Shown here: piece after piece, positions 31,745-42,270 of the stretch
Layout: each line of letters starts with the position of its first letter
Position numbering within the stretch: position 1 is the stretch's first letter
NCBI RefSeq assembly: GCF_013372285.1
Contig: NZ_CP054301.1
Coordinates: forward strand, 1,660,001-1,724,000
Direction: 5' to 3'
Source of the DNA: Marinomonas primoryensis
GTDB lineage: Bacteria; Pseudomonadota; Gammaproteobacteria; Pseudomonadales; Marinomonadaceae
DNA: 64,000 nt
Notes under the pieces: generated by a model
Seen by the model: the letters and a program-made list of their open reading frames with translations, nothing else
Told to the model about the DNA's origin: nothing
The model's database searches: none
Position numbers and translations under genes: made by a program

Positions 31745-32713
31745 ATGTCACACCAACTCACTTTTGCCGACAGCGAATTCAACAACAAACGCCGTAAAAC
31801 ACGTAAGGAAATTTTCCTTTCTCGCATGAATGAGTTGATGCCTTGGGATCAACTAGAAGCGATTATTGAGCCGTTTTATCCTAAACCAGGGAAAAGCAGA
31901 AGACCTTATCCGCTATCTACCATGCTCCGTATTCATTGCATGTAACATTGGTACAGCATGAGCGATCCAGCGATGTAGGATGACTTGTATGGGATTACGT
32001 CTATCCGCTTGTGTGCTGACTTATCGTTAGATAGCCCTATTACTTATTTAAATAGTTGATCACACCACCATCATGAACTTCAGGCACTAATTAGAGAAAC
32101 ACAAACTCTTGCGCCAGCTTTTTAAAGAAGTGAATAGATGGCTGTCTGACGCAGGTATTTACCTCAAAGAAGGTACCATTGTGGACACGACTACTATTGA
32201 GGCGGCCAGCTTAACGAAGAATAAAGCCAAAGAAAGAGACCCTGAGATGCATCAAACTCAGAAAGGTAAGCAGTGGTTCTTTGGCTTAAAAGCTCATATT
32301 GGTGTTGACGCTAGAACGGGGTTAACTCACAGCGTAAGTACAACGGCGACCAACGTTCATGACATCACGGAAACAGCGAACCTTCTTCAAGGCGAAGGGT
32401 GTTTTGTCTCGGCGGATTCTGGCTATCGTGGCGCTCAAAAGAGAGAAGAGTTAAAAGGTGTCAAAGCAGACTGGTTGATTGCAGCTATTTTTCGAAAAGA
32501 ATGGCAAGCAAAATAAGAATCTTAAAAAAACACCCTATAAAAAATAAACAGCCCATCCGAACGGGATATATCAAAGCCAGTATTCGAGCAAAAGTCGAAC
32601 ATCCCTTTAGAATCATCAAGTGTCAGTTTGGTTTTAGAAAAGCTATATATCGTGGGTTGGCTAAAAATGACAGTAAGCTCGCTATGCTGTTTGCTCTTGC
32701 AAACGTGTTTTGA
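31745..32713 (+). pseudogene. IS5-family transposase, inactivated
   Basis: The protein aligns from memory with the IS5 transposase over its whole length: [19 protein letters not shown] at the start, [15 protein letters not shown] and [17 protein letters not shown] in the middle, and [20 protein letters not shown] at the end. It is broken by a TAA at 31943 (where CMQHWY is expected), a further TAG soon after, and a frameshift near 32500. Copy 2 has different lesions, so the elements decayed independently. Confidence 0.85.
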
Positions 32714-32757
32714 GTTGACCAGGTGACCCGAGCGGCAAGGGGTTAATCCGTTTAAAA

Positions 32758-32793
32758 ACCACTAAACAAGGTTCAATTATCTTGTTTAGTGGT
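32758..32793. terminator. IS5-borne hairpin, copy 1
   Basis: ACCACTAAACAAG / CTTGTTTAGTGGT, 13-bp perfect stem with a 10-base loop, downstream of the transposase. The same hairpin is found in copies 2 (42663-42698) and 3 (62273-62308), so it belongs to the element. Confidence 0.75.
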
Positions 32794-33173
32794 AGAAAAG
32801 TGATAAACCAGGCGCATTACTGACTGCCATTGAACTTTTCAGAATGTTAAGGCGCGCAACTCGACTTGATCGTATGTTCCCTAGCAATAAGCCAGTAAAT
32901 TCTGGGAAGTGCCAATACCCTTTTGAGGGTTGCTGCAGCCCAATGAGATAAGGACCATTTGTGGTTCGATGGAATACTTGATTTAAATACTGGGTTATTG
33001 TAACTTTATAGTTGAGTATTTTAGTCAAGTATTAAGTGTGATACCCCTGCAACTATCCTAGCCTGTAAGTGTCAATCAGACGTTATTTGGTTTTTTCATC
33101 GTTAACTATTTATTGGCTTTAGACATTAACCCGCCTATTTCAGATCACAAACGATCATCTAAGGAGTTTCGAA

Positions 33174-34852
33174 ATGACCAAGATCACCGATAACATGCGC
33201 AAGTATTCGTCGAAAGTAGTGGATGGCGTTGAAAGCGCCCCAGCTCGTGCGATGTTGCGTGCGGTAGGTTTTACCGATGATGATTTTAACAAGCCGCAAA
33301 TCGGTATTGCATCAACTTGGGCGAATGTTACCCCCTGTAACATGCACATTAATAAACTCGCGGAAGAGGCTGGAAAGGGAGCGGATGCGGCTGGTGGCAA
33401 ATCTGTAATCTTTAATACCATTACTATTTCAGATGGGATAGCTAACGGTACTGAGGGTATGAAGTACTCCCTAGTGTCTAGAGAAGTTATCGCGGATTCT
33501 ATTGAAACCGTAGTAGGTTGCGAAGGCTTTGATGGCCTTGTCGCCGTAGGAGGGTGTGATAAAAATATGCCTGGTTGTCTTATCGGTATGGCGCGTTTAA
33601 ACCGCCCAGCGATTTTTGTGTATGGCGGTACGATTAAACCCGGTGCGAACCATACGGATATCGTCTCAGTGTTTGAAGCCGTGGGACAACATGCTAAAAA
33701 AGAGATAGATTTGATTCAGCTGAAACAGGTGGAAGATACCGCTATTCCTGGCCCAGGTTCATGTGGTGGGATGTATACCGCGAATACAATGGCCTCTGCA
33801 ATTGAAGCATTGGGTATGTCTCTGCCAGGTTCATCTGCACAAGAAGCGAGTTCAGCAGATAAGAGCGCAGACTGCTTTCGTGCTGGCCAGCAGGTACTTG
33901 AGCTATTGGCTAGGGATATCAAGCCAAGTGATATCATGACGCGTAAAGCTTTCGAAAACTCTATCCGTGTGATTATAACACTGGGGGGTCTACAAACGGA
34001 GTATTGCACTTGTTAGCCATGGCCCACGCTATGAATGTCGAGTTAACTCTCAATGACTTTATTGAAATAGGTAAAACGACCCCTGTTTTGGCGGATCTTC
34101 GTCCTAGTGGACAATATATGATGTCCGAACTTGTGGCCATTGGTGGCATTCAACCGCTGATGAAACGCTTGCTCAGCGCAGGCCTGCTACACGGTGATAC
34201 GCTCACGGTGACAGGTAAAACGCTGGCTGAAAACCTATCTCAAGTGCCTGATTATCCCGCTGGCCAAGATATCATCCGACCGTTTGATAACCCCATTAAA
34301 AAAGACTCTCACTTAGTCATATTGCACGGCAACTTATCACCAACTGGTGCCGTGGCTAAGATTACCGGTAAGGAGGGATTACGCTTTGAAGGCACTGCGC
34401 GTGTTTATCACAGTGAAGAAGAGGCATTGACAGGGATACTGAACGGTGAAGTCATTGCGGGAGACGTGGTTGTGATTCGTTACGAAGGTCCAAAAGGGGG
34501 GCCGGGAATGCGTGAGATGCTTTCGCCAACCTCGGCGATTATCGGCAAAGGCCTTGGTAAAGACGTCGCTCTGATAACCGATGGACGCTTTTCCGGTGGG
34601 TCACATGGTTTTGTGGTGGGGCATATCACGCCAGAGGCTTTTGACGGAGGAACGATTGCTCTTGTAGAGGATGGCGATAAGATCATCATTGATGCTGAAA
34701 CACGTACTCTCTTTTTGGATGTCAGTGATGACATATTGACTGATCGAAGAAATCGCTGGAAACAACCTGAGCCCAGATATACGCGAGGTGTGTTGGCGAA
34801 ATATGCCAAACTGGTATCCAGTGCTTCAGAAGGTGCTGTTACGGACAGGTGA
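33174..34852 (+). pseudogene. ilvD: Dihydroxy-acid dehydratase with one-base frameshift
   Basis: IlvD is an Fe-S enzyme of branched-chain amino acid synthesis. The two halves (33174-34016 and 34004-34852) together give about 559 residues, the family length. Cluster and active-site segments are present: PCNMH, GGCDKNMPGC, GSCGGMYTANTM, and in the second half [16 protein letters not shown]. The break is in a run of six G (33983-33988); seven G would restore [19 protein letters not shown] precedes the ATG. Either a real null allele, a slippage site, or a sequencing error. The gene stands between two IS elements. Confidence 0.9.
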
Positions 34853-34916
34853 TGAGTTAAGTGGCCACGATTAGTTAGGTATATTCATTGGGCAGCTATA
34901 AGATTGGATACAGATC

Positions 34917-34943
34917 ACGCTCTTTGAGCAGAACAAAGAGCGT
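34917..34943. terminator. Hairpin between convergent ilvD and lipA
   Basis: ACGCTCTTTG / CAAAGAGCGT, 10-bp perfect stem with a 7-base loop between two convergent genes. The T tract is short on both strands, so it may be a weak bidirectional terminator. Confidence 0.65.
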
Positions 34944-34961
34944 TGTTATCCGCAGAGATTA

Positions 34962-35981
34962 CTATTGATTATTGCTACTTAGGCCGACATTGTTTTTCAT
35001 GAGTACTTGTTCTGCGCGATAACTAGAGCGAACAAGAGCCCCCGACACCACTTCGACAAACCCTCTATCAAGACCCCACTGGCGATATTTTTCAAACTCT
35101 TGTGGTGTAACATAACGTTCAATAGATAAGTGATTTGGTGTTGGTTGTAGGTATTGACCAAACGTCAAAATATCACAATTTATTGCGCGTAAATCGTCGA
35201 TCGCTTCGATGATTTCATCTTCTGTCTCACCTAGCCCAAGCATGATACTCGTTTTGGTAAGTACCTCTGGTTTGTATTCTTTAGCGTGTTTTAACACCGC
35301 AAGGGTTTGTTCGTAGCTGGCGCGTGGATCCCTCACTGGGTAAGTGAGTCGCTTCACCGTTTCTATGTTTTGGGCGAACACGACGATGCCACTGTCTGCG
35401 ACCGTCTCTATGCAGCTTAAAACACCTTGAAAATCCGGTGTCAACGCTTCAACGGCGACATTCGGGTTTTCTTCTTTAACACGTTTGACGACACTCGCGT
35501 AGTGGCCAGCGCCACCATCATCTAAGTCATCGCGGTTTACCGAAGTGAGAACGAGATACTTCAGTCCCATCAGTCTGACGGATTCCGCTGTATTTTTAGC
35601 TTCATCCTTATCCAGCCAGCCTTGTGGGTTACCGGTGTTAACGGCACAGAAACGGCAAGCACGAGTACAAGTGTCACCCATGAGCATAATGGTCGCGGTT
35701 CCTGAACTCCAGCACTCACCAATGTTGGGGCACATCGCTTCTTCACAGACGGTACTGAGTTTATGCTCGTGAACGATTTTTTTAGTACCGTTATACACTT
35801 TACTATCGGTGGTTTTTACTCGCAGCCAAGACGGTTTTCTAAGGCGCTCTTGGATTTCCTTGCTTGACGCTTTGATACCGTTTTTAATCGCTGTTATGCC
35901 TTTAGCGTTAACGAATTTTTTCCCACTTCCAGTTGGCTCGGAGTGAATGAGGGTAGTCGGGATCAGTTTAAGATCACTCAT
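34962..35981 (-). CDS. lipA: Lipoyl synthase
   Basis: LipA is a radical SAM enzyme that inserts two sulfur atoms into octanoyl groups on lipoyl domains. The 339-residue protein has both Fe-S cysteine sets: the auxiliary cluster motif [12 protein letters not shown] and the radical SAM motif CTRACRFC. The C-terminal RSSYRAE supplies the Ser ligand of the auxiliary cluster. lipA usually sits next to lipB; here it is alone between ilvD and an IS4 element, so it may be a second or displaced copy. Confidence 0.95.
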   Translation of the reverse strand: MSDLKLIPTTLIHSEPTGSGKKFVNAKGITAIKNGIKASSKEIQERLRKPSWLRVKTTDSKVYNGTKKIVHEHKLSTVCEEAMCPNIGECWSSGTATIMLMGDTCTRACRFCAVNTGNPQGWLDKDEAKNTAESVRLMGLKYLVLTSVNRDDLDDGGAGHYASVVKRVKEENPNVAVEALTPDFQGVLSCIETVADSGIVVFAQNIETVKRLTYPVRDPRASYEQTLAVLKHAKEYKPEVLTKTSIMLGLGETEDEIIEAIDDLRAINCDILTFGQYLQPTPNHLSIERYVTPQEFEKYRQWGLDRGFVEVVSGALVRSSYRAEQVLMKNNVGLSSNNQ

Positions 35982-36293
35982 ATATTATTTCCTTACTTTT
36001 TAATTTAAGGCAAGTTGTATGCGAAATATTTTTCTCTAAGAGTTAACTAAAAAATTACGTGAAGCTCGTTGTATTCTAAACGATTTTTTCGTGAAAAATA
36101 ATTGTTTGCAGTCTTTATGTATAAAGCTTACAGGTGATACATACTTGTGACTATTCTTTTACTTCCCTGTGTGTCAACCTGAAGTTGAACAAGCTGATTT
36201 TAAGACAACATACAAATCAGGGTGTATTAGGGGGGGTACATACCAAAGAATACAACGGTTGATCTGCAAGTTAAGCCGTCGCCTGATTTGTAA

Positions 36294-36483
36294 AGACGAT
36301 CTCGCCGATTCTTTAGTACTGAGTATAAGATATCCATCATACAACAAGCTGATGCCTGTAAACACGGTGGGTTAGTTACGTTGCTTCGACGAGAGAAACT
36401 CTACTCGAATCAGTTAGCGCCAGTGGCGTCGAGAGCTTGCCTCTAATGGTGTGTCAAAGGCTTACAAAAGTCGACCCCAAGCC
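36294..36483 (+). pseudogene. IS3-type transposase OrfA remnant
   Basis: Translation in shifting frames gives RRFFSTEYKISIIQQAD, LLRREKLYSNQLA and QWRRELASNGVSKAYKSR, the HTH pattern of transposase OrfA proteins in which LLRREGLYSS..L..WRRQ is typical. One frameshift lies near 36415. The frame continues into the target duplication of the IS4 element, whose insertion cut this remnant. Confidence 0.65.
36474..36483. repeat. Left target-site duplication of IS4 element
   Basis: ACCCCAAGCC here is repeated exactly at 37957-37966, directly outside the two element ends. Confidence 0.9.
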
Positions 36484-36562
36484 TAATGCTGTTCACTTAA
36501 GGATTGAATTTAATTGAATAGTCTCAGAAAATCCGATTAAGCTTTCTTAATCGGATTTTTTT

Positions 36563-37947
36563 GTGTCTATTCAGCAGTTACTTCTTAGCATCGATGAACT
36601 TCATTCATTCTCAGATCACTCGACCTTCACCCAGAATATTCCTGTTGAATGGATCGAGTCTGCATTAACCCTTTCTTCAAAAGCGAGCATCAGACGACGA
36701 CGTCTACCTGAAGATCAAGTTCTTTGGCTAGTGTTAGGTATGGCTCTTTTTCGGGATGAAGCGATCGAAGAAGTGGCGAGACGCTTAAATATTTGTTCGG
36801 AAGGATTAGCGTCGGAGTAGCTCCTTGCCAAAAGTGGCGTATCTCAAGCGAGGCAGCGCCTTGGTTCTGATCCTATGCAGTGGCTTTTTCAGCGTACAGG
36901 TGAACATTGGGCCAATGAGCGATTTGCTCAGGATGATTGGCAAGGGCTGCAAGTATTCGCAATAGATGGTGTCGTTTTTCGCACCCCGGACACACCAGAG
37001 TTACGAGAATACTTCGGTAGCGCTAGCAATACAACCGTCAAGCAGAGCGCCTATCCGTTATTGCGTTGTGTTGCTCTGATGAATACGCATTCTCACATTA
37101 TTCTAGATACTCAGATTGGACGTTATCGAAAAGCTGAAACGCCATTAGCTGAAGCAATGTTAGATAAGATTCCTAATCGCAGTATCACACTCCTAGAGCT
37201 GAAGCTATGTTAGATAAAATTCCTGATCGCAGTATCACACTCCTAGATCGAAATTTTTGGAGTGCTAATCTCATGCATACCTTGATGAACGGAGGGAATA
37301 AACGACACTGGTTAATCCCAAAACGCAGCAATACTGTGTATGAGGTCATTGAAGAATACGGAGACGGTGATGCGTTATGGCGTATGAAAGTCTCCCCACA
37401 AGCACGCAAAAAGAACCCCAGTCTGCCTGAATACTGGGATGCACGAGCCATAACCTATGACGTTCAAGGTAAAGCTAAGACGGTACTGACATCACTTCCT
37501 ATCAGTAACTATCCTGCTGACAAGATTGCTCAGTTGTATCATCAGCGATGGGAAATTGAACTGGGATTTCGTGACATCAAATCTTCCATGCTTAACAACG
37601 CCATTACGTTGCGCAGTAAGAAAGTCGATTTAATCTATCAAGAAATGTGGGGGATGCTACTGGCATACAACATCGTGCGTCGAGAGGCGAGTCATGCGGC
37701 GGCATCACATGGTCAACGAGCGAGCGATGTGCGTTTTAAAATGGCGTTTACTTTTATTGCTTCCAACTTGATCGTGATGGCAGCGGCTAAGCCAGAATCG
37801 AAGACAGGAATGCGCCTTAAGGAGCTAAGGTCTGGGGTGTGTAATTTGTTTTTGGAGAGAAAGAAAGCGAGGCCTAATCGACCTCGCGTGGTCAAGCAAT
37901 CAAAGACGAGATATCCGATATCTCGTAATGCTGTTCCGCTTAAGTGA
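36563..37947 (+). pseudogene. IS4-family transposase, inactivated
   Basis: N-terminal half includes LALSSKASIRRRRLPEDQVLW-like and VSQARQRLG segments, then the DDE domain with FAIDGVVFRTPDT, DRNFWSANLMHTL and the Y-R-E region YHQRWEIELGFRDIK. Two lesions are seen: a TAG at 36818 in an otherwise open frame, and a 50-bp tandem duplication (37148-37197 and 37198-37247, three mismatches) that shifts the frame. Removing both would restore a full transposase. Confidence 0.88.
37148..37247 (+). repeat. 50-bp tandem duplication inside the IS4 transposase
   Basis: Two consecutive 50-bp units, both starting GCTGAAGC and ending TCCTAGA, differ at three positions. Fifty is not a multiple of three, so the duplication breaks the reading frame. 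Confidence 0.92.
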
Positions 37948-37966
37948 ACAGTATTAACCCCAAGCC

Positions 37967-38413
37967 ACCTGTTATCTTGTCTGCCTCGTTCCGTTGTCCT
38001 TTCATAGCTAGCCAGTTTTCCGCTCGGTAGCAGGTCCCTGACTAATGCTCAAATACCCATTAAACTCTCAATCAGCAAAGGTCTACTTTTTCTCACCACT
38101 GTACCGATTAAAACGATCGTCATAATTTTTGGTTCAGCCAGATGACAGATGTAACCTGCAGTTACTCAAGCAGGAAAAAGATAGCGTAACGATATTACCT
38201 TGACATAATAATTTCAATACGACAATATTTCAAGTAATGAATCTAATCGTTTTATAAGGCAACTATGAAGACAAAATGCTGAAAGTAAACAGATTAAGAA
38301 ACTACATATTAGAAGCTCGGAACTGTGATCACAATGTTTGAGCAGGGTGAATTACAGCAACTGCTTAAATCGGCTTTTGCTGAATAACATTACGGCTGAC
38401 GAAGGAGCCAACT
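37967..38413. other. Intergenic stretch without recognisable gene
   Basis: The first bases continue the interrupted OrfA remnant. The rest has no open frame or RNA that I can recognise. It is AT-rich near 38200. Confidence 0.4.
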
Positions 38414-38734
38414 TTGCAGAGTTTGACAGCACCAGAACTAGCCGAATGGTTGGAGAGTACGGAACGCAAAAAAACCGGTATTACTCTACGTTCGTGAGCC
38501 TTGGGAGTTCCAGGCCTGTCAAATGGGAGCGTTTCCGATACCTATGAATACTCTTCCTGGCAAACTCTCTGAGCTGGATGCGGAGAGTTCAATTATCTGC
38601 ATTTGTCATCATGGCGTGCGCAGTATGGACGTTGTCCTGCTTTTAAAACGACAGGATTTTCCCAGGTGATAAATCTGATCGGAGGCGAACATGCCTGTGC
38701 TTTGCAAGTAGACAACACGATGCCGATCTACTGA
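38414..38734 (+). pseudogene. Rhodanese-like sulfurtransferase, frameshifted
   Basis: Three frames together encode a single-domain rhodanese: LTAPELAEWLEST, then PVLLYVREPWEFQACQMG, IICICHHGVRSMDVVLLL with the active-site Cys in CHHGVRS, and VINLIGGEHACALQVD near the end. Breaks lie in the A run near 38470 and near 38664. A TTG at 38414 with GAAGGAG upstream is the likely start. About 106 residues would be restored. Confidence 0.75.
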
Positions 38735-38780
38735 TTTTGGTGGTTACTGGTGTTCCAAACAAAGTGGAAAAGATAGGCTT

Positions 38781-39101
38781 ATGAACTGGAATTCGCTGTT
38801 ATTCTGGCGGCAGAAATCAAAGCCACAAGCTCGTTGGACGCGTGAAAATACCAAGATCCCCGCCAGACAGATTACTGACGATAATCATGGCCAAACCAAG
38901 GCTGAAGCGTCATCTCAGCCAGTCGGAGGCGCCGAGATGAAGCTGGCTGTCTTACTCGGGCCAATTTTTGGGAAATACTTTAAAAGGAGTCATTGTGATA
39001 AAGCGACCGCCTCAGAAAACCGCCTCTACTATTTCGACGCTCAACGATCTTGCAACGTTGGTAAACTATTCGCTCATGGATTCCCTCAACTGCGACCCTG
39101 A
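38781..39101 (+). CDS. Hypothetical small ORF
   Basis: A 106-codon open frame starting with [14 protein letters not shown]. The first half is basic and glutamine-rich; the last part overlaps the SelO gene in another frame, so if it is real it is probably shorter. No family recognised; may be a non-coding frame. Confidence 0.25.
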   Translation: MNWNSLLFWRQKSKPQARWTRENTKIPARQITDDNHGQTKAEASSQPVGGAEMKLAVLLGPIFGKYFKRSHCDKATASENRLYYFDAQRSCNVGKLFAHGFPQLRP

Positions 39102-40743
39102 AGCGACAGTAAATGGACATGACCACGCCCCACGACAAGTTTTCACGGGCCACTATGTTCCCGTCACTCCCACGCCAATCGAAAACCCAGAGTACGTCGC
39201 GCACAGCAAAAACCTGTTTCGCGAATTGGGCTTCGCCGACAGCATGGCACAGTCGGCCGACTTTGTTCGCGTGTTCTCCGGCGACATCGCATTCGTTCCA
39301 GAACCAATGCGCAAGGTCGGTTGGGCATGTGGCTACGCGCTTTCCATCTTTGGCACCGAGTACGTTCAACAGTGCCCGTTCCAAACCGGCAACGGGTACG
39401 GCGACGGCCGCGCCATTTCGGTGCTCGAAGCCGTTATCAACAGTCAGCGCTGGGAAATGCAGCTTAAGGGTGGCGGCCGCACGCCATACTGCCGTGGCGC
39501 GGACGGCCGGGCCGTTCTGCGGTCGAGTGTTCGGGAGTTTCTGGCGCAGGAGCACATGCACGCGCTTGGTGTGCCAACATCGCGTTCACTGAGTTTGTAC
39601 GTTTCGAAAACAGAGAAGGTCAGGAGGCCCTGGTATTCGGAAGGCTCACATTCAAGAGACCCGGACACGCTGGTATCGGACGCTGTCGCCATCTCGACGC
39701 GGGTTGCACATTCGTTTATTCGGGTTGGTCAACTGGAGCTCTTCGGTCGCCGTGCACGCAAGAAAGAACACCCGCAAGCGATGGAAGAGCTTGAGCAGAT
39801 TGTGTTGCACCTGATCGACCGTGAATACGGTGACGTTATCGATCAGAACCTGGCAACCAGCGAAAAAGTAGTGTTGCTTGCGCGTGAGTTTCGCGGTCGA
39901 CTCACATCGCTTGTAGCGAACTGGATTCGTGTCGGCTACTGCCAGGGAAACTTCAACAGTGACAACTGTGCAGCCGGCGGTTTCACCTTAGACTACGGTC
40001 CCTTCGGATTCTGCGATGTATTTGATCCGCAGTACCAGCCGTGGACGGGCGGCGGACATCACTTCTCGTTCCTGAATCAGCCAGAAGCCGCCGAACGTAA
40101 CTTCCACACGTTTTGTTCGGCGTTACGCCCGTTGTTGACGGCGCATCAGGACTGTCTAATTGAGCTCGACGAGATCCAAAGTGATTTTCCGAAAGCAATA
40201 CAAACGCAAATGAAGAAAATGTGGGCGTCCAAACTTGGACTCGCCACTTTTAACCAAGGCTTGTTCAGTGAGCTCGAAACGTTGATGGTACAAACGCCTG
40301 TTGATTACACCATTTTCTTTCGCCAGCTCTCTACGGTGCCCGACAGCATTTGCGTACTTAAAAAAAGCTTTTACAAAGCTTCAGATTGTGAAGCAGACCT
40401 CGAAGGCATTTACAAGCGTTGGGAAGAGTGGCTCACAAAATGGCAAACGCTTGTCGGTATTGTCGGCACAACCGACGCAACGTTAACTACGCATGGTGTT
40501 CGTGAGGAACTCTCTCAACAGATGAAACTCGTCAACCCGAAATACAGTTTGCGGGAGTGGTTCGTTGTGCCTGCGTATCAGCAAGCAGCTGCCGGTAATT
40601 ACTCTCTACTTCGAGAACTGCAGGAAGTCATGACCCAGCCATACGCAGAGCAATCGAAAGACATAGAAGAAAAATACTATCAGTTGAAGCCGTTGCAGTT
40701 CTTCGAAGTTGGCGGGTCGTCGTATTATAGCTGCTCGTCATGA
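38995..40743 (+). CDS. selO: SelO/YdiU-family pseudokinase (protein AMPylator)
   Basis: SelO proteins use a kinase-like fold to transfer AMP to proteins, linked to redox homeostasis. I set the start at GTG 38995, with AAAGGAG six bases upstream, giving 582 residues. Family segments: [58 protein letters not shown] and [10 protein letters not shown]. The protein ends in YYSCSS, matching the conserved C-terminal Cys (Sec in animals). The base composition is richer in G+C than its surroundings, which suggests transfer. Fragments of a different selO lie at 42420 and 62063. Confidence 0.92.
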   Translation: MIKRPPQKTASTISTLNDLATLVNYSLMDSLNCDPEATVNGHDHAPRQVFTGHYVPVTPTPIENPEYVAHSKNLFRELGFADSMAQSADFVRVFSGDIAFVPEPMRKVGWACGYALSIFGTEYVQQCPFQTGNGYGDGRAISVLEAVINSQRWEMQLKGGGRTPYCRGADGRAVLRSSVREFLAQEHMHALGVPTSRSLSLYVSKTEKVRRPWYSEGSHSRDPDTLVSDAVAISTRVAHSFIRVGQLELFGRRARKKEHPQAMEELEQIVLHLIDREYGDVIDQNLATSEKVVLLAREFRGRLTSLVANWIRVGYCQGNFNSDNCAAGGFTLDYGPFGFCDVFDPQYQPWTGGGHHFSFLNQPEAAERNFHTFCSALRPLLTAHQDCLIELDEIQSDFPKAIQTQMKKMWASKLGLATFNQGLFSELETLMVQTPVDYTIFFRQLSTVPDSICVLKKSFYKASDCEADLEGIYKRWEEWLTKWQTLVGIVGTTDATLTTHGVREELSQQMKLVNPKYSLREWFVVPAYQQAAAGNYSLLRELQEVMTQPYAEQSKDIEEKYYQLKPLQFFEVGGSSYYSCSS

Positions 40744-40832
40744 CCCAAAAAAATAACGAAGAATTTGATCGAAAAACCACCTGAGTGTAGACGTTATTAG
40801 GCGTGACGAAAAGATTGATAGGAGACACAGGT

Positions 40833-41183
40833 ATGGCTGATCAGCTTAACGAAAAAAAAGCGTTTTTGGCATGGGAAGAATCGGTGGAGGCTTTACAAAC
40901 CGATGCTGGACACGGCTCCGCCCGTGCGCAACGTTTATTGGCGATACGATACTTGCGCGGCCGTGGAGTGCCTAAAGATGAGACCATCGCTTTTTATTGG
41001 ATGCAGCTCGCCGCACAACAAAATTTTGCTTTAGCACACCGTAGTCTGGGCGAACTTTACGAAAATGGCTCAGGTATCGCGCTGGATATGACCCTGGCGG
41101 GCCATTGGTATCGTCTTGCAGCAGAGCAGGGCGATCCCATAGCTAAAAAACATTTGCAACGTTTAGCACAGCCAAACACGTGA
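40833..41183 (+). CDS. Sel1-repeat (TPR-like) protein
   Basis: A 116-residue protein of Sel1-like repeats: [21 protein letters not shown].., then [18 protein letters not shown], and [20 protein letters not shown]. Such repeats mediate protein-protein contacts. The ATG at 40833 has AGGAG at 40820-40824 and is preferred over the GTG at 40803. There is no signal peptide. It follows selO by 89 bp in the same direction and may be its operon partner. Confidence 0.82.
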   Translation: MADQLNEKKAFLAWEESVEALQTDAGHGSARAQRLLAIRYLRGRGVPKDETIAFYWMQLAAQQNFALAHRSLGELYENGSGIALDMTLAGHWYRLAAEQGDPIAKKHLQRLAQPNT

Positions 41184-41227
41184 TGTAAAAAACAGTCAAA
41201 TACCAAAGTACCCGGAGGCAATTTTAA

Positions 41228-41574
41228 GCATAGTCCAGGAACACACCATAACCCCGCTGTGTCTCAGTGAAAGTGCGGTGTCCAAAGTACGTGAATTGGT
41301 CGAAGAGGAAGGCAACGAGAACCTGAAGTTTCGGGTGTTCGTAACCGGCGGTGGCTCTGGATTTCAGTAGGGCTTCTCGCTCGATAAGGTGCAAGATGAT
41401 GAAGACGCAGTGATTCAAAAAGACGGCATGAGTCTTCTGGTCGACCCCATGAGCTACCAGTATCTTGTAGGCGCAATGGTCGATTATCAGGAGGGGCTAC
41501 AAGGAGCACAGTTTGTCTTGCATAACCCGAACGCCAGCTCAACCTGTGGTTTCGTCAGTTCGTTCACTATCTAA
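41228..41574 (+). pseudogene. erpA: ErpA-type iron-sulfur carrier, broken
   Basis: The frame aligns with ErpA/IscA A-type carriers: [58 protein letters not shown] and TCGFVSSF. It has no start codon (GGAGG at 41214 is followed by no ATG), a TAG at 41368, and has lost two of the three cluster cysteines (GGGCSGF reads GGGSGF, TCGCGSSF reads TCGFVSSF). It is clearly non-functional. Confidence 0.85.
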
Positions 41575-41718
41575 CACAACCTTATGACCCTTCATCCTGC
41601 CGACGCAAGGATGAGCAGCTTTATCAAATGCCCCCACCCTCACCGAACGTTCGCGCAATCGAACCCTCAGTGATGTAATTATTGGACACGCGAAATGAAG
41701 CTGGGAGGTAAGGATCAA

Positions 41719-42270
41719 TCAAATGCTTGAGAACTTGCAACACAGTTTGTCTATTTCATAGACATCCAGCGCCGCCGCAGAATGATTACAAAACCCAGAG
41801 TTCAGGCAGCTTTGTCTGAAGTGTTTACAGTTTATGCAAGTCCCGAATTGTGTCTTCGCGCCAACTTCCTGAGATCCCTTGTTGAATGTTAGCAGGGAAG
41901 CGCACAGGGATTCGCGCTGCTCTTGAGGTAAGTCATCAATTGTTTGAACCAACGTCTTTAGTGGGTCGGTATTCAGGGCTTCCATGCCAGGCGACGTTAC
42001 GTCGAAGACAGCACTGCGTCGATCACTCAGTCCACGGCTGCGCTCCAGATACCCGAGCTTCACCAAGGACTTTACGGTTTGAGAGGCTGTGCCTCGGGTG
42101 GTGCAATGGAAACTGGCAAAAGCGGAAGGTTGCCGGGAGAAGTTGTTTGCGTGGGCAAAAAAGCGCAAGGCAGACCACTGCGCACTTGTCAGTTCAGAGG
42201 CCGAACGCTGAACTGAGCGTCGCACAAGGTGAACCAATAGGTCAGCTATACGTTCAGATGAATAATTCAT
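41719..42270 (-). CDS. MarR-family regulator with C-terminal cysteine cluster
   Basis: The first 110 residues form a winged helix of MarR type (SAQWSALRFFAHAN, TTRGTASQTVKSLVKLGYLERSRGLSDRRS). The last 45 residues contain a cysteine-rich tail, C-x2-C-x6-C-x5-C followed by CC, which could bind an Fe-S cluster or zinc. The ATG at 42270 is preferred; the TTG at 42291 would add seven residues. It is read away from the selO fragment at 42420, and MarR genes often control such a neighbour. Confidence 0.8.
   Translation of the reverse strand: MNYSSERIADLLVHLVRRSVQRSASELTSAQWSALRFFAHANNFSRQPSAFASFHCTTRGTASQTVKSLVKLGYLERSRGLSDRRSAVFDVTSPGMEALNTDPLKTLVQTIDDLPQEQRESLCASLLTFNKGSQEVGAKTQFGTCINCKHFRQSCLNSGFCNHSAAALDVYEIDKLCCKFSSI

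Larger units (their letters stand above)
31683..32881 (+). mobile_element. IS5-family insertion sequence, copy 1 (about 1.2 kb)
   Basis: Ends GGGAACATGCGAATAAG (31683-31699) and CTTGATCGTATGTTCCC (32865-32881) are imperfect inverted repeats, 14 of 17 matching, and the 1199-bp length agrees with IS5 (about 1195 bp). The left end and the transposase N-terminus both resemble E. coli IS5. A TTA/CTA-type target is seen at the borders but no clean duplication. It carries a hairpin downstream of the transposase. It interrupts the WYL-type gene. Confidence 0.8.
36484..37956 (+). mobile_element. IS4-family insertion sequence (1473 bp)
   Basis: The ends TAATGCTGTTCACTTAAG and the reverse complement of CTTAAGTGAACAGTATTA match at 17 of 18 bases and resemble the IS4 terminal repeat. 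A 10-bp direct duplication flanks them. The element lies inside the OrfA remnant. Its transposase is inactive, so it could move only with help. Confidence 0.93.

Noticed and set aside
32786..33028. 80-codon minus-strand ORF after the IS5 transposase
   Set aside because: It crosses the right end of the IS5 element and has no family resemblance.
38980..39561. 193-codon ORF on the minus strand opposite selO
   Set aside because: It lies within the coding region of a clear SelO gene and mirrors its codon pattern.
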